DNA of 64,000 nt from assembly GCA_963700705.1 (NCBI GenBank), contig CAVOYQ010000012.1, forward strand, positions 302,513-366,512. The letters are read 5' to 3'. The translations under genes were made by a program, and so were the position numbers. Below are positions 47,431-56,310 of the stretch, one piece after another. This DNA comes from JAHEFT01 sp963700705. Its GTDB lineage: Bacteria > Pseudomonadota > Gammaproteobacteria > Xanthomonadales > SZUA-36. Below the pieces are notes generated by a model that saw only the letters and a list, made by a program, of their open reading frames with translations, ran no database searches and was not told the origin of the DNA. The first letter of the stretch is position 1; the number at the start of each line of letters is the position of its first letter.

Positions 47431-49037
47431 TCAGTGAACTGACGTAAACCGGATTCGCGCCACTTTTACCTGCGGATCGCCGGAAATGTCTGTCCAGGTC
47501 ATGTAAACATCGTTAGCCACGCTGCCAATAACCGGAAAGCCACTGCGGCGTGACGCCTGGCTCTCGGCAACCTGGACCTGATCCAGCAACTTGCCGTCAG
47601 CATCGTACAAAGCCAGCATCAACCGGGCCGCGTCACCCCGTGTATCCATCCAGCTCAGCGCGATATTGCCCGAAGCCAACCAGGCCGCTCCGACACGGCC
47701 ATTGGTGGTTTCTTCGCCACCATCACCGGTTCCGAAAAGGTAGCACCGCCGTCTGTGGACAAAGCCAACTTCACCTCGGGCGAATCATCCCGGGCCGAAA
47801 ACCAGGCCACGACCACCCGGTTTTCGCGCGCCGCTACAGCCGGACCATTCACCGGGCAACCGGCAATTTTCCAGTCATCATGATAAACCGCCGCAGGTTC
47901 GGACCACTGGCCGGCTACCCAGCGGGTGATATAGATGTCCCTGATTTCCTCCTCTGACCGGTCCCGGTAAACGACCACCGGGCCTGAGGCAGTCAGCGCA
48001 GCGCCGGTCTGGCAACAATCGCAGGTCCGCCCGTCCAGCTCCCATTCCTGCAAAGACTTGCCGTCCGGATCAAATATACCGGCCCGCAAGGTCATCGCGC
48101 CGCCCATGTCGTGCCCCTCATGGCCTGCTTCAGCTTCGGCCTCAGCTTCACCCATCCGGGTGTTGCGGCCATCCAGCCAGGCGATGAAGGTTCTGCCCTC
48201 GCTCATAGGCAACATGCTGACAAAACCATGCTCGGCGTGAACACCGTCCTTGTTCACGGTTACAGGTTCACCCCAGCTTTGACTTTCAGGATCATAAAAA
48301 GCAGCAATCACATCGTAGTCGTAAGACCCCCTGGCGCTCATTCGCAGCCAATGCGCAGCCATCGAGTCCTCGTTCACGACCAGGGATGGAAAATCCGCCC
48401 AATTGACAAACCAGTCATCTCCCCGGGCAATCACCTGCGGGGCCTGCCAGGCGTCATCCACCAGCTTTGACCAGGAGAGCGTACTCATCTCATCCTGTTG
48501 TGAAACCCACGATAGGTAGACGTCCCCATTGGCGTCTGTCACCAGTCGCGACAGGCTGCTGTTCGCTCCAACAGGCGGCGACAGCATGGATACCGTGGTC
48601 AAATTGAACCGGGCGAGTTGTTCCCTCAGACCGGCCCCGGTTTGTTCTCCGCTCAATTTGGCCACCAACTCATTATCTGGAGACAGAATGTAGGTGGTCG
48701 GTAAGGCGTTGGGCGCCGGCATCTGCAGCTGCCGGATCACGTCTGTGGTCAATGTTGGAAATTTAATACCCATGCGCTCAGCGATCGCCAGGGTGTCAGC
48801 GCGAGGGTTCTCGTCAAAATCCACCCCAACGACGGTCACACTGGAAGCGGGCGAAGCCAGTTGGGCATTCAACTCGTTCAAAACCGGGATTTCTCTGCGG
48901 CAGGGGACACACCATTCCGACCAGTAGTTAATGATTCGCCATTTCTGCCCGGTTACCGGATCCTGGGCATGCAAACCCCTAACCGGGACGACCAGAATCA
49001 GTAATGCCAGCAGGCAGGTTTTCAGAAGATCCTTCAT
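47431..49037 (-). CDS. TlpA-like thioredoxin fused to a sialidase-like propeller (frameshifted)
   Basis: Signal peptide MKDLLKTCLLALLILVVPV, then a TlpA/ResA-type thioredoxin domain with active site NYWSEWCVPCRRE and cis-Pro region NALPTTYIL (to about residue 145). Without a break follow BNR/sialidase-like blades (VTDANGDVYLSWVS, ARDDSPEVKLALSTDGGATF) containing an unusual cluster GRTCDCCQTG. The acidic/His stretch EAEAEAEAGHEGHDMGG may bind metal. Frames switch near 47680-47710, before GNIALSWMDTRGD. In most genomes such propeller proteins and TlpA proteins are separate genes. The thioredoxin may keep the Cys-Asp-Cys-Cys site reduced or loaded; function unknown. Confidence 0.82.
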
Positions 49038-49052
49038 GCAAATTCCTGGCCG

Positions 49053-49973
49053 TTAACCACGTGGTTCAAAGTGACGCTTGAGCCAGTCGCCGGCACGCCC
49101 GCCGGGCGCCGTGCCGGTCAGGGCCCTGGCCAGATCAGCGGCCCGCAACAGGCCGGCCAGGTCGATGCCCGTGTCATAACCCATTTGCTCCACCATCATG
49201 ACCACATCCTCGGTCGCCACGTTGCCCGACGCCCCCGGAGCGAACGGGCAACCGCCCATCCCGCCAATCGCCGCATCGAACTTGCGAATCCCCGATTCCA
49301 TCGCGGCGAAGACGTTGGCCAGGCCCATCGCCCGCGTATCGTGGAAATGACAGCTCAAACGGTCCGGGTCGTAGCTTTCCACCAGTGATGAGGTCAGGAT
49401 GCGTACCTGGCGCGGGTTGGCTGCGCCGATCGTATCGGCGATGCACAACTCGTCCGTGCCCAGTTCAAGAAAGCGGCCGGCCAGATCGATGACCAGGGAG
49501 GGCTCCACCGGGCCGTCAAAAGGACACTCAAAAGCCACGGCGATGGTCGATGTCACACGTACGCCATCCGCCTGCGCCTGTCGGATAAGATCAGCCGCAA
49601 CGGAATCCGCCTGCTGACGACTCATCCCGACATTGGCCCGGGCCATGCCATCCGTTCCATACAGCACCAGGCAAACGCTCCTGGCGCCGGCTGCCGTGGC
49701 CAATTCATAACCCCTGGCATTGGGCACCAGCACGGTCAATACCGTGTCACGGGCGGCTGGACCGCTCTGCACGCCGGTCAATACTTCACCGGTGCCGGCC
49801 ATGGCCGGCACGGCCTTTGGCGAAACGAATGCGCCGACTTCGATATGACGCATTCCGGATTCAAGCAGTGCCTTGACCAGCAAAATGCGCTGATCGGGTG
49901 AAAGAATCTTCGACTGGCTCTGCAAACCGTCCCGTGGGCCTACGTCATTGACAATCACATTTCCCACGGTCAT
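49053..49973 (-). CDS. mvaB: Hydroxymethylglutaryl-CoA lyase
   Basis: 306 residues of the HMGL-like TIM barrel. VNDVGPRDGLQSQ holds the catalytic Arg-Asp, FECPFDGPV, LCIADTIGAANP, SCHFHDTRAMGLAN (metal His pair) and the mobile loop GGMGGCPFAPGASGN with catalytic Cys. Splits HMG-CoA to acetyl-CoA and acetoacetate in leucine degradation. Acetoacetate is also the product of BKACE, coded 2 kb away. Confidence 0.93.
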   Translation of the reverse strand: MTVGNVIVNDVGPRDGLQSQSKILSPDQRILLVKALLESGMRHIEVGAFVSPKAVPAMAGTGEVLTGVQSGPAARDTVLTVLVPNARGYELATAAGARSVCLVLYGTDGMARANVGMSRQQADSVAADLIRQAQADGVRVTSTIAVAFECPFDGPVEPSLVIDLAGRFLELGTDELCIADTIGAANPRQVRILTSSLVESYDPDRLSCHFHDTRAMGLANVFAAMESGIRKFDAAIGGMGGCPFAPGASGNVATEDVVMMVEQMGYDTGIDLAGLLRAADLARALTGTAPGGRAGDWLKRHFEPRG

Positions 49974-50000
49974 AGGCCGGTTCCTTTTCTCGAGGTCCTC

Positions 50001-51128
50001 TTACTGCAATACGTGGATATTCCGCTCGGCGCAGATATCTTTCAGCTCCTTCGGCCAGATCGTCACGCCCACTTCGCCCAGGTGCGCTTTGCGCAGCAAC
50101 AGCATGAAGACGCGCGACTGCCCGATGCCTCCACCGATGCTCAGCGGAATCCGGTCATTGAGAATGGCCTGGTGGTACGGTTGCTCCACCAGTTCCATCT
50201 GGCCGCTCAATTCCAGCTGCTGCAACAGGGTCTCCTTCGTTACCCGTACCCCCATCGAGGTCAGCTCGTGCCGCCGGCCGGTCACGTGATTGTATACCAG
50301 GATGTCGCCATTCAACCCGTGCATCGGGCGTCCGTCCTTCGACCGGGTCTCGGTCACCCAGTCATCGTAGTCGGCCGCGCGCAGTTCGTGGGGATAACCA
50401 TCCGCCAGCGGCCAGCCAATTCCATAAATGAACACCGCGGGGTATTCCTGGATCAGCCGGGTCTCGCGCTGTTTGCGCGGGAGGTCGGGATATTTTTCCA
50501 GGATGTCCTCGGCGTGGATGAACACCAGTTCTTTCGGCAGACCGGGGAACCTGGGATCTTTCAGCTGCGGAAACATGTCCTGGGCGAGTTCCTCGGCGCC
50601 GGTCAGCACTTTCCAGATCCTCTTCACGGTTTCGGTCAGGAAATCCAGGTTGCGCTGTTCCGGGGTGATCACTTTTTCCCAATCCCACTGGTCAACGTAC
50701 GCGCTGTGGTCGTGATCCAGGAAATAATCCTTCCGGATGGCTTTCATGTCGGTGCACAAACCCTCCCCGACCTCCATCCCGAAGGTCTTCAGCGCCATTC
50801 GTTTCCACTTCGTGGCGGCCTGCACGACCTGGGCGTTCAGCCGCTTTTCCAGCCCCAGTCCACAGGGGAACTCCACAGGCGTGCGGGAACCGTCGCGATC
50901 CAGCATGTCGTTCACCCCGCTGTCCCGATCCACGATCAGGGGAACCTGGACCATCATCAGGTTCAGTTCCCTGCACAGGTTTTCTTCGATGTAGTTCTTG
51001 ACCCGGAACAGGGCCTGCATGGTTTGCTTGGGGGTTAGCAGCGACTCGTAATTTCGCGGCAGGATTTTGGCCACCTCACTATAGGTACTGATGCCAGGGC
51101 CCGCCAGATCGGCTTTCTTGTTGCTCAT
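50001..51128 (-). CDS. asnA: Aspartate--ammonia ligase (asparagine synthetase A)
   Basis: 375 residues. The class II synthetase-like fold is shown by VQVPLIVDRDSGVND, ATKWKRMAL, GEGLCTDMKAIRKD, YVDQWDWEKVI, HGLNGDILVYN and IGGGIGQSRVFMLLL. Makes asparagine from aspartate, ammonia and ATP. Start ATG 51128 (MSNKKADLAG) has GGAG 8 bases upstream; longer in-frame reading lacks support. It is somewhat longer than E. coli AsnA (330), mostly in the N-terminal segment. Confidence 0.95.
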   Translation of the reverse strand: MSNKKADLAGPGISTYSEVAKILPRNYESLLTPKQTMQALFRVKNYIEENLCRELNLMMVQVPLIVDRDSGVNDMLDRDGSRTPVEFPCGLGLEKRLNAQVVQAATKWKRMALKTFGMEVGEGLCTDMKAIRKDYFLDHDHSAYVDQWDWEKVITPEQRNLDFLTETVKRIWKVLTGAEELAQDMFPQLKDPRFPGLPKELVFIHAEDILEKYPDLPRKQRETRLIQEYPAVFIYGIGWPLADGYPHELRAADYDDWVTETRSKDGRPMHGLNGDILVYNHVTGRRHELTSMGVRVTKETLLQQLELSGQMELVEQPYHQAILNDRIPLSIGGGIGQSRVFMLLLRKAHLGEVGVTIWPKELKDICAERNIHVLQ

Positions 51129-51257
51129 GGTTTTCTCCGGTTTAAAGCATACCGGAGCATTCTGACGACTGTCCCGAGAACCGCGCAATGATGTTCGTCA
51201 AGGTCGGGAGGTGCGCTCCAGATCCGCTGGCCGGACTCGATGCGGCACGCGCCCGCG

Positions 51258-51281
51258 CAGTGTGATCAGAGGCTCCTTAAC
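51258..51281 (-). repeat. Copy 3 of the AAGGAACCTCTGATCA dispersed repeat
   Basis: On the minus strand it reads AAGGAGCCTCTGATCACACT then GCGC, beginning directly at the TAA stop of the FAD monooxygenase. Same core as copies at 1341, 26329 and 56284. Confidence 0.5.
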
Positions 51282-52473
51282 TGATTTCCTGTTCGCGCCA
51301 GCGGGAGCGGATCATGGAGGAGTCGAGGAGAAAATCCCGGGTTTTTTTATGGTCCTTGACGATTTCCTGCAGTTCCCGCCAGATTTCCATCCGCTTTGAC
51401 GGCTTCATTTCCCGGTGCCAGCGAAAGTTTCGCGCCGACAGTCGCTGGATCTCTTCCAGCGCGATGGTACGCCGCCGCCGGGAGTAGCGGTTCAGCAGGT
51501 CATCGTCCGCGCCATCCAGGACAGGAAGCAAATGCTCTACCAGACATTGCGCATCGTGGATCCCGGAGTTCATCCCCATGCCGCCGGTCGGACTGTTCAA
51601 ATGGGCGGCGTCGCCGACAAACAGAACACGGCCATGGCGGAACGCCTCCAGGCAGCGTTGCTGCAGGGTGTAATGGTCAATGTGCAACAATTCGTAGGGC
51701 TGCAGGCTTGGAAAAACCGACTGGATGTGCGCTTGAGCAACCGATGCTGACAAGGCCTCCGACAAATCCTGTCCCGGGTCGGGCGAATAGGTAAACCGCC
51801 ACAGGTCCCGGATCTGGATCAGGCTGTAATAGCCGGATTGGGTCCATACGTAGTTTACCCCGAGCAAGCCGGGTATCTCGTTTTGAAACGGATGGTTCAG
51901 GACCAGCGTGATGGAGGTGCTGGGCAGCACGTTGCCTGCAAAAGGCAGGCCCAGTTGTTCCCTTATCGAACTGTTTCCGCCATCCGCCGCCACCAGCCAT
52001 GACGTTTTCAACTCGTATTCGGAACCGGGTTTACCTGCCCTTACGCACACTTCCCCGCCGTGGTCCTCGACCCCGAGTACTTCATGGCCAAAGCGTATTT
52101 CAAACAGGGGGTTTCCGAGCAGGTAGTCGATCGCGATGTCGCTGAAATAGTACTGCTCGCACTGCAGGCGGTAAGGGTGGCTGGTCAAGTCGCTGATGCT
52201 TTCCAGGTCAAAAACGGCATGATGCTTGGTCCCGTGGATCATGTATTGCCACCCCTGGTTGATCGATCCCAGAGCAACCAGCCGTTCCGCCAGCCCGATT
52301 GAATCGAGCAGATCCAGCGTTGCCGGGTGAAAGGTCGAGGCGCGCCGGTCCAGGGAAAGACCTTCGAATTTTTCCAGCACAATAACCCGGACACCGGCCC
52401 TGACCAGTAAAACCGCCGCAAACAGGCCGACCGGGCCGGCTCCTGCGATGATGACTGGATGGATTGTGTGCAC
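51277..52473 (-). CDS. FAD-dependent aromatic-ring-hydroxylase-like monooxygenase
   Basis: 398 residues. VIIAGAGPVGLFAAVLLVRAG (FAD dinucleotide loop), VAADGGNSSIREQLG (DG motif) and VLFVGDAAHLNSPTGGMGMNSGIHDA (GD motif) define the group A flavoprotein monooxygenases (PHBH fold, as in UbiH, PobA, MhpA). It lacks a membrane helix. Substrate unknown, probably a phenolic ring. Divergent from glpK with 56 bases between. Confidence 0.88.
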   Translation of the reverse strand: MHTIHPVIIAGAGPVGLFAAVLLVRAGVRVIVLEKFEGLSLDRRASTFHPATLDLLDSIGLAERLVALGSINQGWQYMIHGTKHHAVFDLESISDLTSHPYRLQCEQYYFSDIAIDYLLGNPLFEIRFGHEVLGVEDHGGEVCVRAGKPGSEYELKTSWLVAADGGNSSIREQLGLPFAGNVLPSTSITLVLNHPFQNEIPGLLGVNYVWTQSGYYSLIQIRDLWRFTYSPDPGQDLSEALSASVAQAHIQSVFPSLQPYELLHIDHYTLQQRCLEAFRHGRVLFVGDAAHLNSPTGGMGMNSGIHDAQCLVEHLLPVLDGADDDLLNRYSRRRRTIALEEIQRLSARNFRWHREMKPSKRMEIWRELQEIVKDHKKTRDFLLDSSMIRSRWREQEIS

Positions 52474-52529
52474 CTTTTGAGTCTAGCAGTTACTCTGTAA
52501 TCCACAGGGCCTTGACTTATACTTCGTCC

Positions 52530-54050
52530 ATGACTGCCATCCTCGCGATTGACCAGGGAACCACGGGCTCTACCGCGCTCGTTTTCTCGCAGGAGGGTGA
52601 AATCCTGGGCCGCGCCTACAGCGAATTCACGCAGTATTATCCTCACCCGGGTTGGGTCGAGCATGACCCGGAGGAGATCTGGCAGGTCAGCCGGGACGTG
52701 ATGGCGCAGGCGCTCTCAATTTCCGGTGTCCGACGGGGTGGCTTGTCTGCCATCGGCATCACCAACCAGCGTGAGACCGCGGTTGTGTGGGACCGTGAAA
52801 GCGGACAAGCCGTTCACCGTGCAATCGTCTGGCAGAGCAACCAGAGCGCCGGTATTTGCCAACGGTTGAAATCCGACGGGGTCGAGCCGTTGATCCGGAA
52901 GAAAACCGGGCTGTTTGTCGAGCCCTATTTTTCCGGCTCCAAGATTCGATGGATACTGGACAGCGACGCCGGTTTACAGCGCCGGGCCGAAGCCGGAGAG
53001 CTGGCGTTCGGAACCGTCGACAGCTGGCTGCTGTGGAAAATGACCGGTGGCCGTTCGGCTGCCGGAGCGCAGCACCGCACTGAACCCACCAATGCGTCCC
53101 GTACCTTGCTCTACGACATTCACCGCTGGCAATGGGATCCTGAATTGTGCGAAATCCTGAACGTGCCGATGTCGATGCTTCCGGAAGTTCTGCCAAGCGC
53201 CGGCAATTTCGGTGAGACCGGCAGGCTCGACGGGATACCGGCGGGAATACCCATTGCCGGCATCGCCGGTGACCAGCAGGCGGCCTTGTACGGCCAGGGC
53301 TGCTGGCAACCGGGACAGGCCAAGAACACTTACGGAACCGGTTGTTTCATGCTGATGAATATGGGACAGCAACACCCGGTCAGCACGAACGGTCTGCTGA
53401 CCACCATTTGTTGCGATGCCGCCGGCGCACCGGCCTATGCCCTGGAGGGCTCGATCTTCATCGCCGGCGCGGCCATCCAGTGGCTCCGGGACGAACTGAA
53501 AATCATCGGCGATGCGGCTGAAACGGAAGCGCTGGCCGAGGAAATTGAAGACAATGAAGGCGTCTACCTGGTTCCGGCGTTTGCCGGTTTGGGTGCGCCG
53601 TACTGGGATATGAATGCGCGCGGCGCGCTGGTCGGGCTGACCCGCGGTTCGGGCCGGGCGCACCTGGCCCGGGCGGCTCTCGAAGCCATCGCCTACCAGA
53701 CCCGGGACGTTGCGGATGTCATGAAGCAGGACTCGGGGATCGAGCTGAAAGAGTTGCGCGTCGACGGCGGCGCCTCGACGAACAATTTCCTGATGCAATT
53801 CCAGGCCGATATGCTGGGGGTCACACTGGTCCGGCCAAAACTGGTGGAAACCACGGCGGCGGGCAGCGCTTTCCTTGCCGGCCTTGCCGCCGGCGTATGG
53901 AACAACCCCTCTGAACTGGACCGGATCAGGCTCATCGATCACCGTTTTGAGCCGCAGATGGCAGAAGGACAACGTCAACGGCTCTATCGTGGCTGGCTTC
54001 GCGCCGTGGCCCGTGTATCCGACAAGCCGGGAAAGCTCCGGCATGACTGA
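52530..54050 (+). CDS. glpK: Glycerol kinase
   Basis: 506 residues, FGGY family, making glycerol 3-phosphate. ILAIDQGTTGSTALVF, GITNQRETAVVWDRESG, the glycerol-contact VDSWLLWKMTGG, TNASRTLLYDI, GIAGDQQAALYGQGC, KNTYGTGCFML and LRVDGGASTNNFLMQFQAD are all present. Start ATG 52530 (MTAILAIDQG). The stop overlaps the next gene, an alpha/beta hydrolase, by 8 bases. No glpF or glpD is adjacent. Confidence 0.95.
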   Translation: MTAILAIDQGTTGSTALVFSQEGEILGRAYSEFTQYYPHPGWVEHDPEEIWQVSRDVMAQALSISGVRRGGLSAIGITNQRETAVVWDRESGQAVHRAIVWQSNQSAGICQRLKSDGVEPLIRKKTGLFVEPYFSGSKIRWILDSDAGLQRRAEAGELAFGTVDSWLLWKMTGGRSAAGAQHRTEPTNASRTLLYDIHRWQWDPELCEILNVPMSMLPEVLPSAGNFGETGRLDGIPAGIPIAGIAGDQQAALYGQGCWQPGQAKNTYGTGCFMLMNMGQQHPVSTNGLLTTICCDAAGAPAYALEGSIFIAGAAIQWLRDELKIIGDAAETEALAEEIEDNEGVYLVPAFAGLGAPYWDMNARGALVGLTRGSGRAHLARAALEAIAYQTRDVADVMKQDSGIELKELRVDGGASTNNFLMQFQADMLGVTLVRPKLVETTAAGSAFLAGLAAGVWNNPSELDRIRLIDHRFEPQMAEGQRQRLYRGWLRAVARVSDKPGKLRHD

Positions 54051-54909
54051 AGCGTCCGGCGCAAGTCAGGGTCGGGCACGAACCTCGGACCAACTCGAAC
54101 TGGCCTGGCGTTCCTGGACGCCCGAATTGCCCCGGGGTGTCGTGATCATTGTCCACGGACTGGCGGAGCACGGTGGACGATACCATGACACAGCGCGCAC
54201 TCTGTCAACAAACGGCTGGGCAGTTTATGCCTGCGATCTGCGGGCGCATGGCCTCAGCCCGGATCCACCGGGGGCGGGCAGGGTGCATGTCCACCGCTTC
54301 CGCGACTACTTCCGCGACGTCGAGGCGATGGCCCAGCTGGCGCGACACCGGCACCCCGGTCTCCCGGTCTTCATTCTCGGCCATTCCATGGGTGGTCTCA
54401 TAGCGATCAGCTATGCCCTTGAGAAGCCGGAAAACCTGGCGGGCGTCGTCATTTCCTCTCCGGCCCTGGGAACTCACCCGAAATTCCAACCTCCGTTTTT
54501 ACTTAAAATGCTGGTCGGCATCCTCTCCCGGCTGACGCCGCACCTGCTGGTTGACAGCAACCTGGATACCCGGGCTATTTGCCGGGACCCGGAAGTCGTA
54601 AAAGCCTACATCGATGATCCCCTGGTCTCGCACAGGGTTTCGACGCGCTGGTACAGCGAAATCACCAAAGCCATGAAGCAGGCGTTCCGGAATGCCGGAT
54701 CACTGCGCCTCCCGATGTTGCTGATGCAGTCCGGCGCCGACCGCCTGGTCGACCCGGCTGCACCCGGCCGCTGGGTCCGTGCGGCGCCGCCCGGCCTGGT
54801 GGAGCTGGTCATTTGGGAAGATCTATACCACGAGATGCTGAACGAACCCGAAAAAGACAAGGTTCGGGCCAAACTGCTCGACTGGCTGAATTCTGCGACC
54901 GCGCGCTGA
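54043..54909 (+). CDS. Alpha/beta hydrolase, monoacylglycerol-lipase-like
   Basis: 288 residues. VIIVHGLAEHGGRYHDTARTL, CDLRAHGLSPDP, the nucleophile ILGHSMGGLIAISYAL and the late SGADRLVDP (Asp) and DLYHEMLNEP (His) are the hallmarks of the monoglyceride lipase/lysophospholipase group. No signal peptide, so it acts in the cytoplasm. Its start lies inside the end of glpK, coupling release of glycerol from monoacylglycerol with its phosphorylation. Confidence 0.92.
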   Translation: MTEASGASQGRARTSDQLELAWRSWTPELPRGVVIIVHGLAEHGGRYHDTARTLSTNGWAVYACDLRAHGLSPDPPGAGRVHVHRFRDYFRDVEAMAQLARHRHPGLPVFILGHSMGGLIAISYALEKPENLAGVVISSPALGTHPKFQPPFLLKMLVGILSRLTPHLLVDSNLDTRAICRDPEVVKAYIDDPLVSHRVSTRWYSEITKAMKQAFRNAGSLRLPMLLMQSGADRLVDPAAPGRWVRAAPPGLVELVIWEDLYHEMLNEPEKDKVRAKLLDWLNSATAR

Positions 54910-54937
54910 AAGGCCCCGGGCCTTGCCGGCTTGATTC

Positions 54938-55459
54938 CTACTGTCCGTCGCAGCGGAAAGCCTGGTCCAGCAGGATCAACTGGCTTTGATCGCCGGAAAC
55001 CGTGACCAGGTAAAGCCTGTCATATTCATCTTCGTCAAATTCTTCACCCCCCTGACCCGAAAGCAACCCGGCCAGCACGGCGGTGGTATCGCTATGTCCG
55101 ATAATCAGCGCACTTCGCCTGTTTTCCAGCAGCACATCCGAGAACGCCGGCAGATTTTCCGGCTCATACTCTTCAACTTTCAGGCCATGGGCTGCAGCTG
55201 CCGGAAGCGCGGTATCCCGGGTGCGCAAATATGGGGTGCTGTAGACGTGTTCCAGTTTCACATCTTTCAGAATGATCGCGAGCACTTCAGCCCGCTGCTC
55301 ACCACAGGCCGAGAGGGGTGGATCCGTGGGGTCTTCGGCCACGGTTGCTTTTTCTGCGTGCCTGGCAAGATAAATCGTAAACATTTCGTCTTTGCCCTGT
55401 GAATCCGTGATCTCCTGAATTCCCAGGAACAGAAAAACACCGAGCAGAATCCTCAGCAC
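54938..55459 (-). CDS. Exported histidine-phosphatase-family protein (SixA-like)
   Basis: 173 residues from GTG 55459, with a hydrophobic N terminus (VLRILLGVFLFLGI) that should export or anchor it. IYLARHAEK carries the phospho-accepting His; STPYLRTRDTALP and IIGHSDTTAVLAGLL supply the second Arg and His. The acidic loop GGEEFDEDEYDRL is unusual. Its upstream neighbour on the same strand is the Ni/Co transporter, 31 bases away. Confidence 0.85.
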   Translation of the reverse strand: MLRILLGVFLFLGIQEITDSQGKDEMFTIYLARHAEKATVAEDPTDPPLSACGEQRAEVLAIILKDVKLEHVYSTPYLRTRDTALPAAAAHGLKVEEYEPENLPAFSDVLLENRRSALIIGHSDTTAVLAGLLSGQGGEEFDEDEYDRLYLVTVSGDQSQLILLDQAFRCDGQ

Positions 55460-55490
55460 AGAGCTTCACACTTCCGTTCTGATACGGCCT

Positions 55491-56202
55491 TCATATTCCG
55501 AAGAATGCCACTCCGAGGCCACAAGCGAGGATCGCACTCCCGGCGATCGCATGGTAGTACCGTTCGAAACGCTTCATCTTGACAGATTCCATGCCTTTCA
55601 GTGAAAGCGCGACCAGGATAGTCATGGTCAGTACGGTTACCACGCCAAAGATACCCGTAACCGCCACTACTCCCGGTATGCTCTCGCGCGCCGCCGGGTA
55701 CATCAGCAGCGGGATCAGGGGCTCACAGGGTCCGAGTACAAAGATGATGAAAATCACCCAGGGGGTCAAAGATTTCGTGTTTGCTTTTTGGTGGACGTGC
55801 AAGTGATCTTCATGGTGGCTGTGCACGTGTTCGTGAACTTCTCCGCCATGACTGTGCCAATGGGTATGCGGCCGGTTTCTGTAGGCCTGGCGCAGGCCCC
55901 AGGCGGTGTAGGCAAGGCCGAAACCGATCAGCAGCCAAGCCGCAAAATTCGCACGCACACCCTCCAGCCATTCCAGCGAGGAAAGCTGGATTCCAAGAGC
56001 AATTCCGATTACGCCCAGCACCACCGAGCCGGCCAGGTGCCCCACCCCGCAAATCATGGTTATCCTGAGCGTTTTCCGCAAACTCCAGCCGCGGGCCCTG
56101 GACATCGCTATGAATGGCAGATAGTGGTCCGGGCCTAGTAGCCGTGTGCACGAATGCAATCGATGCAGCGGAGAGGCCAAGCAATAATAGTTCGGGCGTC
56201 AT
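55491..56202 (-). CDS. Nickel/cobalt-type transporter with His-rich loop (frameshifted)
   Basis: About 236 residues with six membrane helices. The first frame (ATG 56202, MTPELLLLGLSAASIAFVH) and the second, from LLGPDHYLPFIAMSRARGWS, join near 56135-56150. H-T then GPDHYLPF resembles the HxxxxD metal motif of NiCoT/UreH/RcnA transporters. The central loop HTHWHSHGGEVHEHVHSHHE is a metal-binding run. WVIFIIFVLGPCEPLIPLLM is a further conserved helix. Direction of transport is unknown. Confidence 0.8.
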
Positions 56203-56283
56203 GCTTTAGTTTCTCGTAGACCCAGTTTTAGTCTGCCCATTCAAGCAAGTAGACCGGAGGACTTTCAACGACCTTGGTCAATT

Positions 56284-56308
56284 AAGGAACACCTGGTCAA
56301 TTATCGCA
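56284..56308 (+). repeat. Copy 4 of the AAGGAACCTCTGATCA dispersed repeat
   Basis: AAGGAACACCTGGTCAATTA then TCGC, the most divergent copy. TGGTCAATTA is repeated directly 19 bases upstream. Located just after the alkylsulfatase stop. Confidence 0.4.
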
Positions 56309-56310
56309 AA

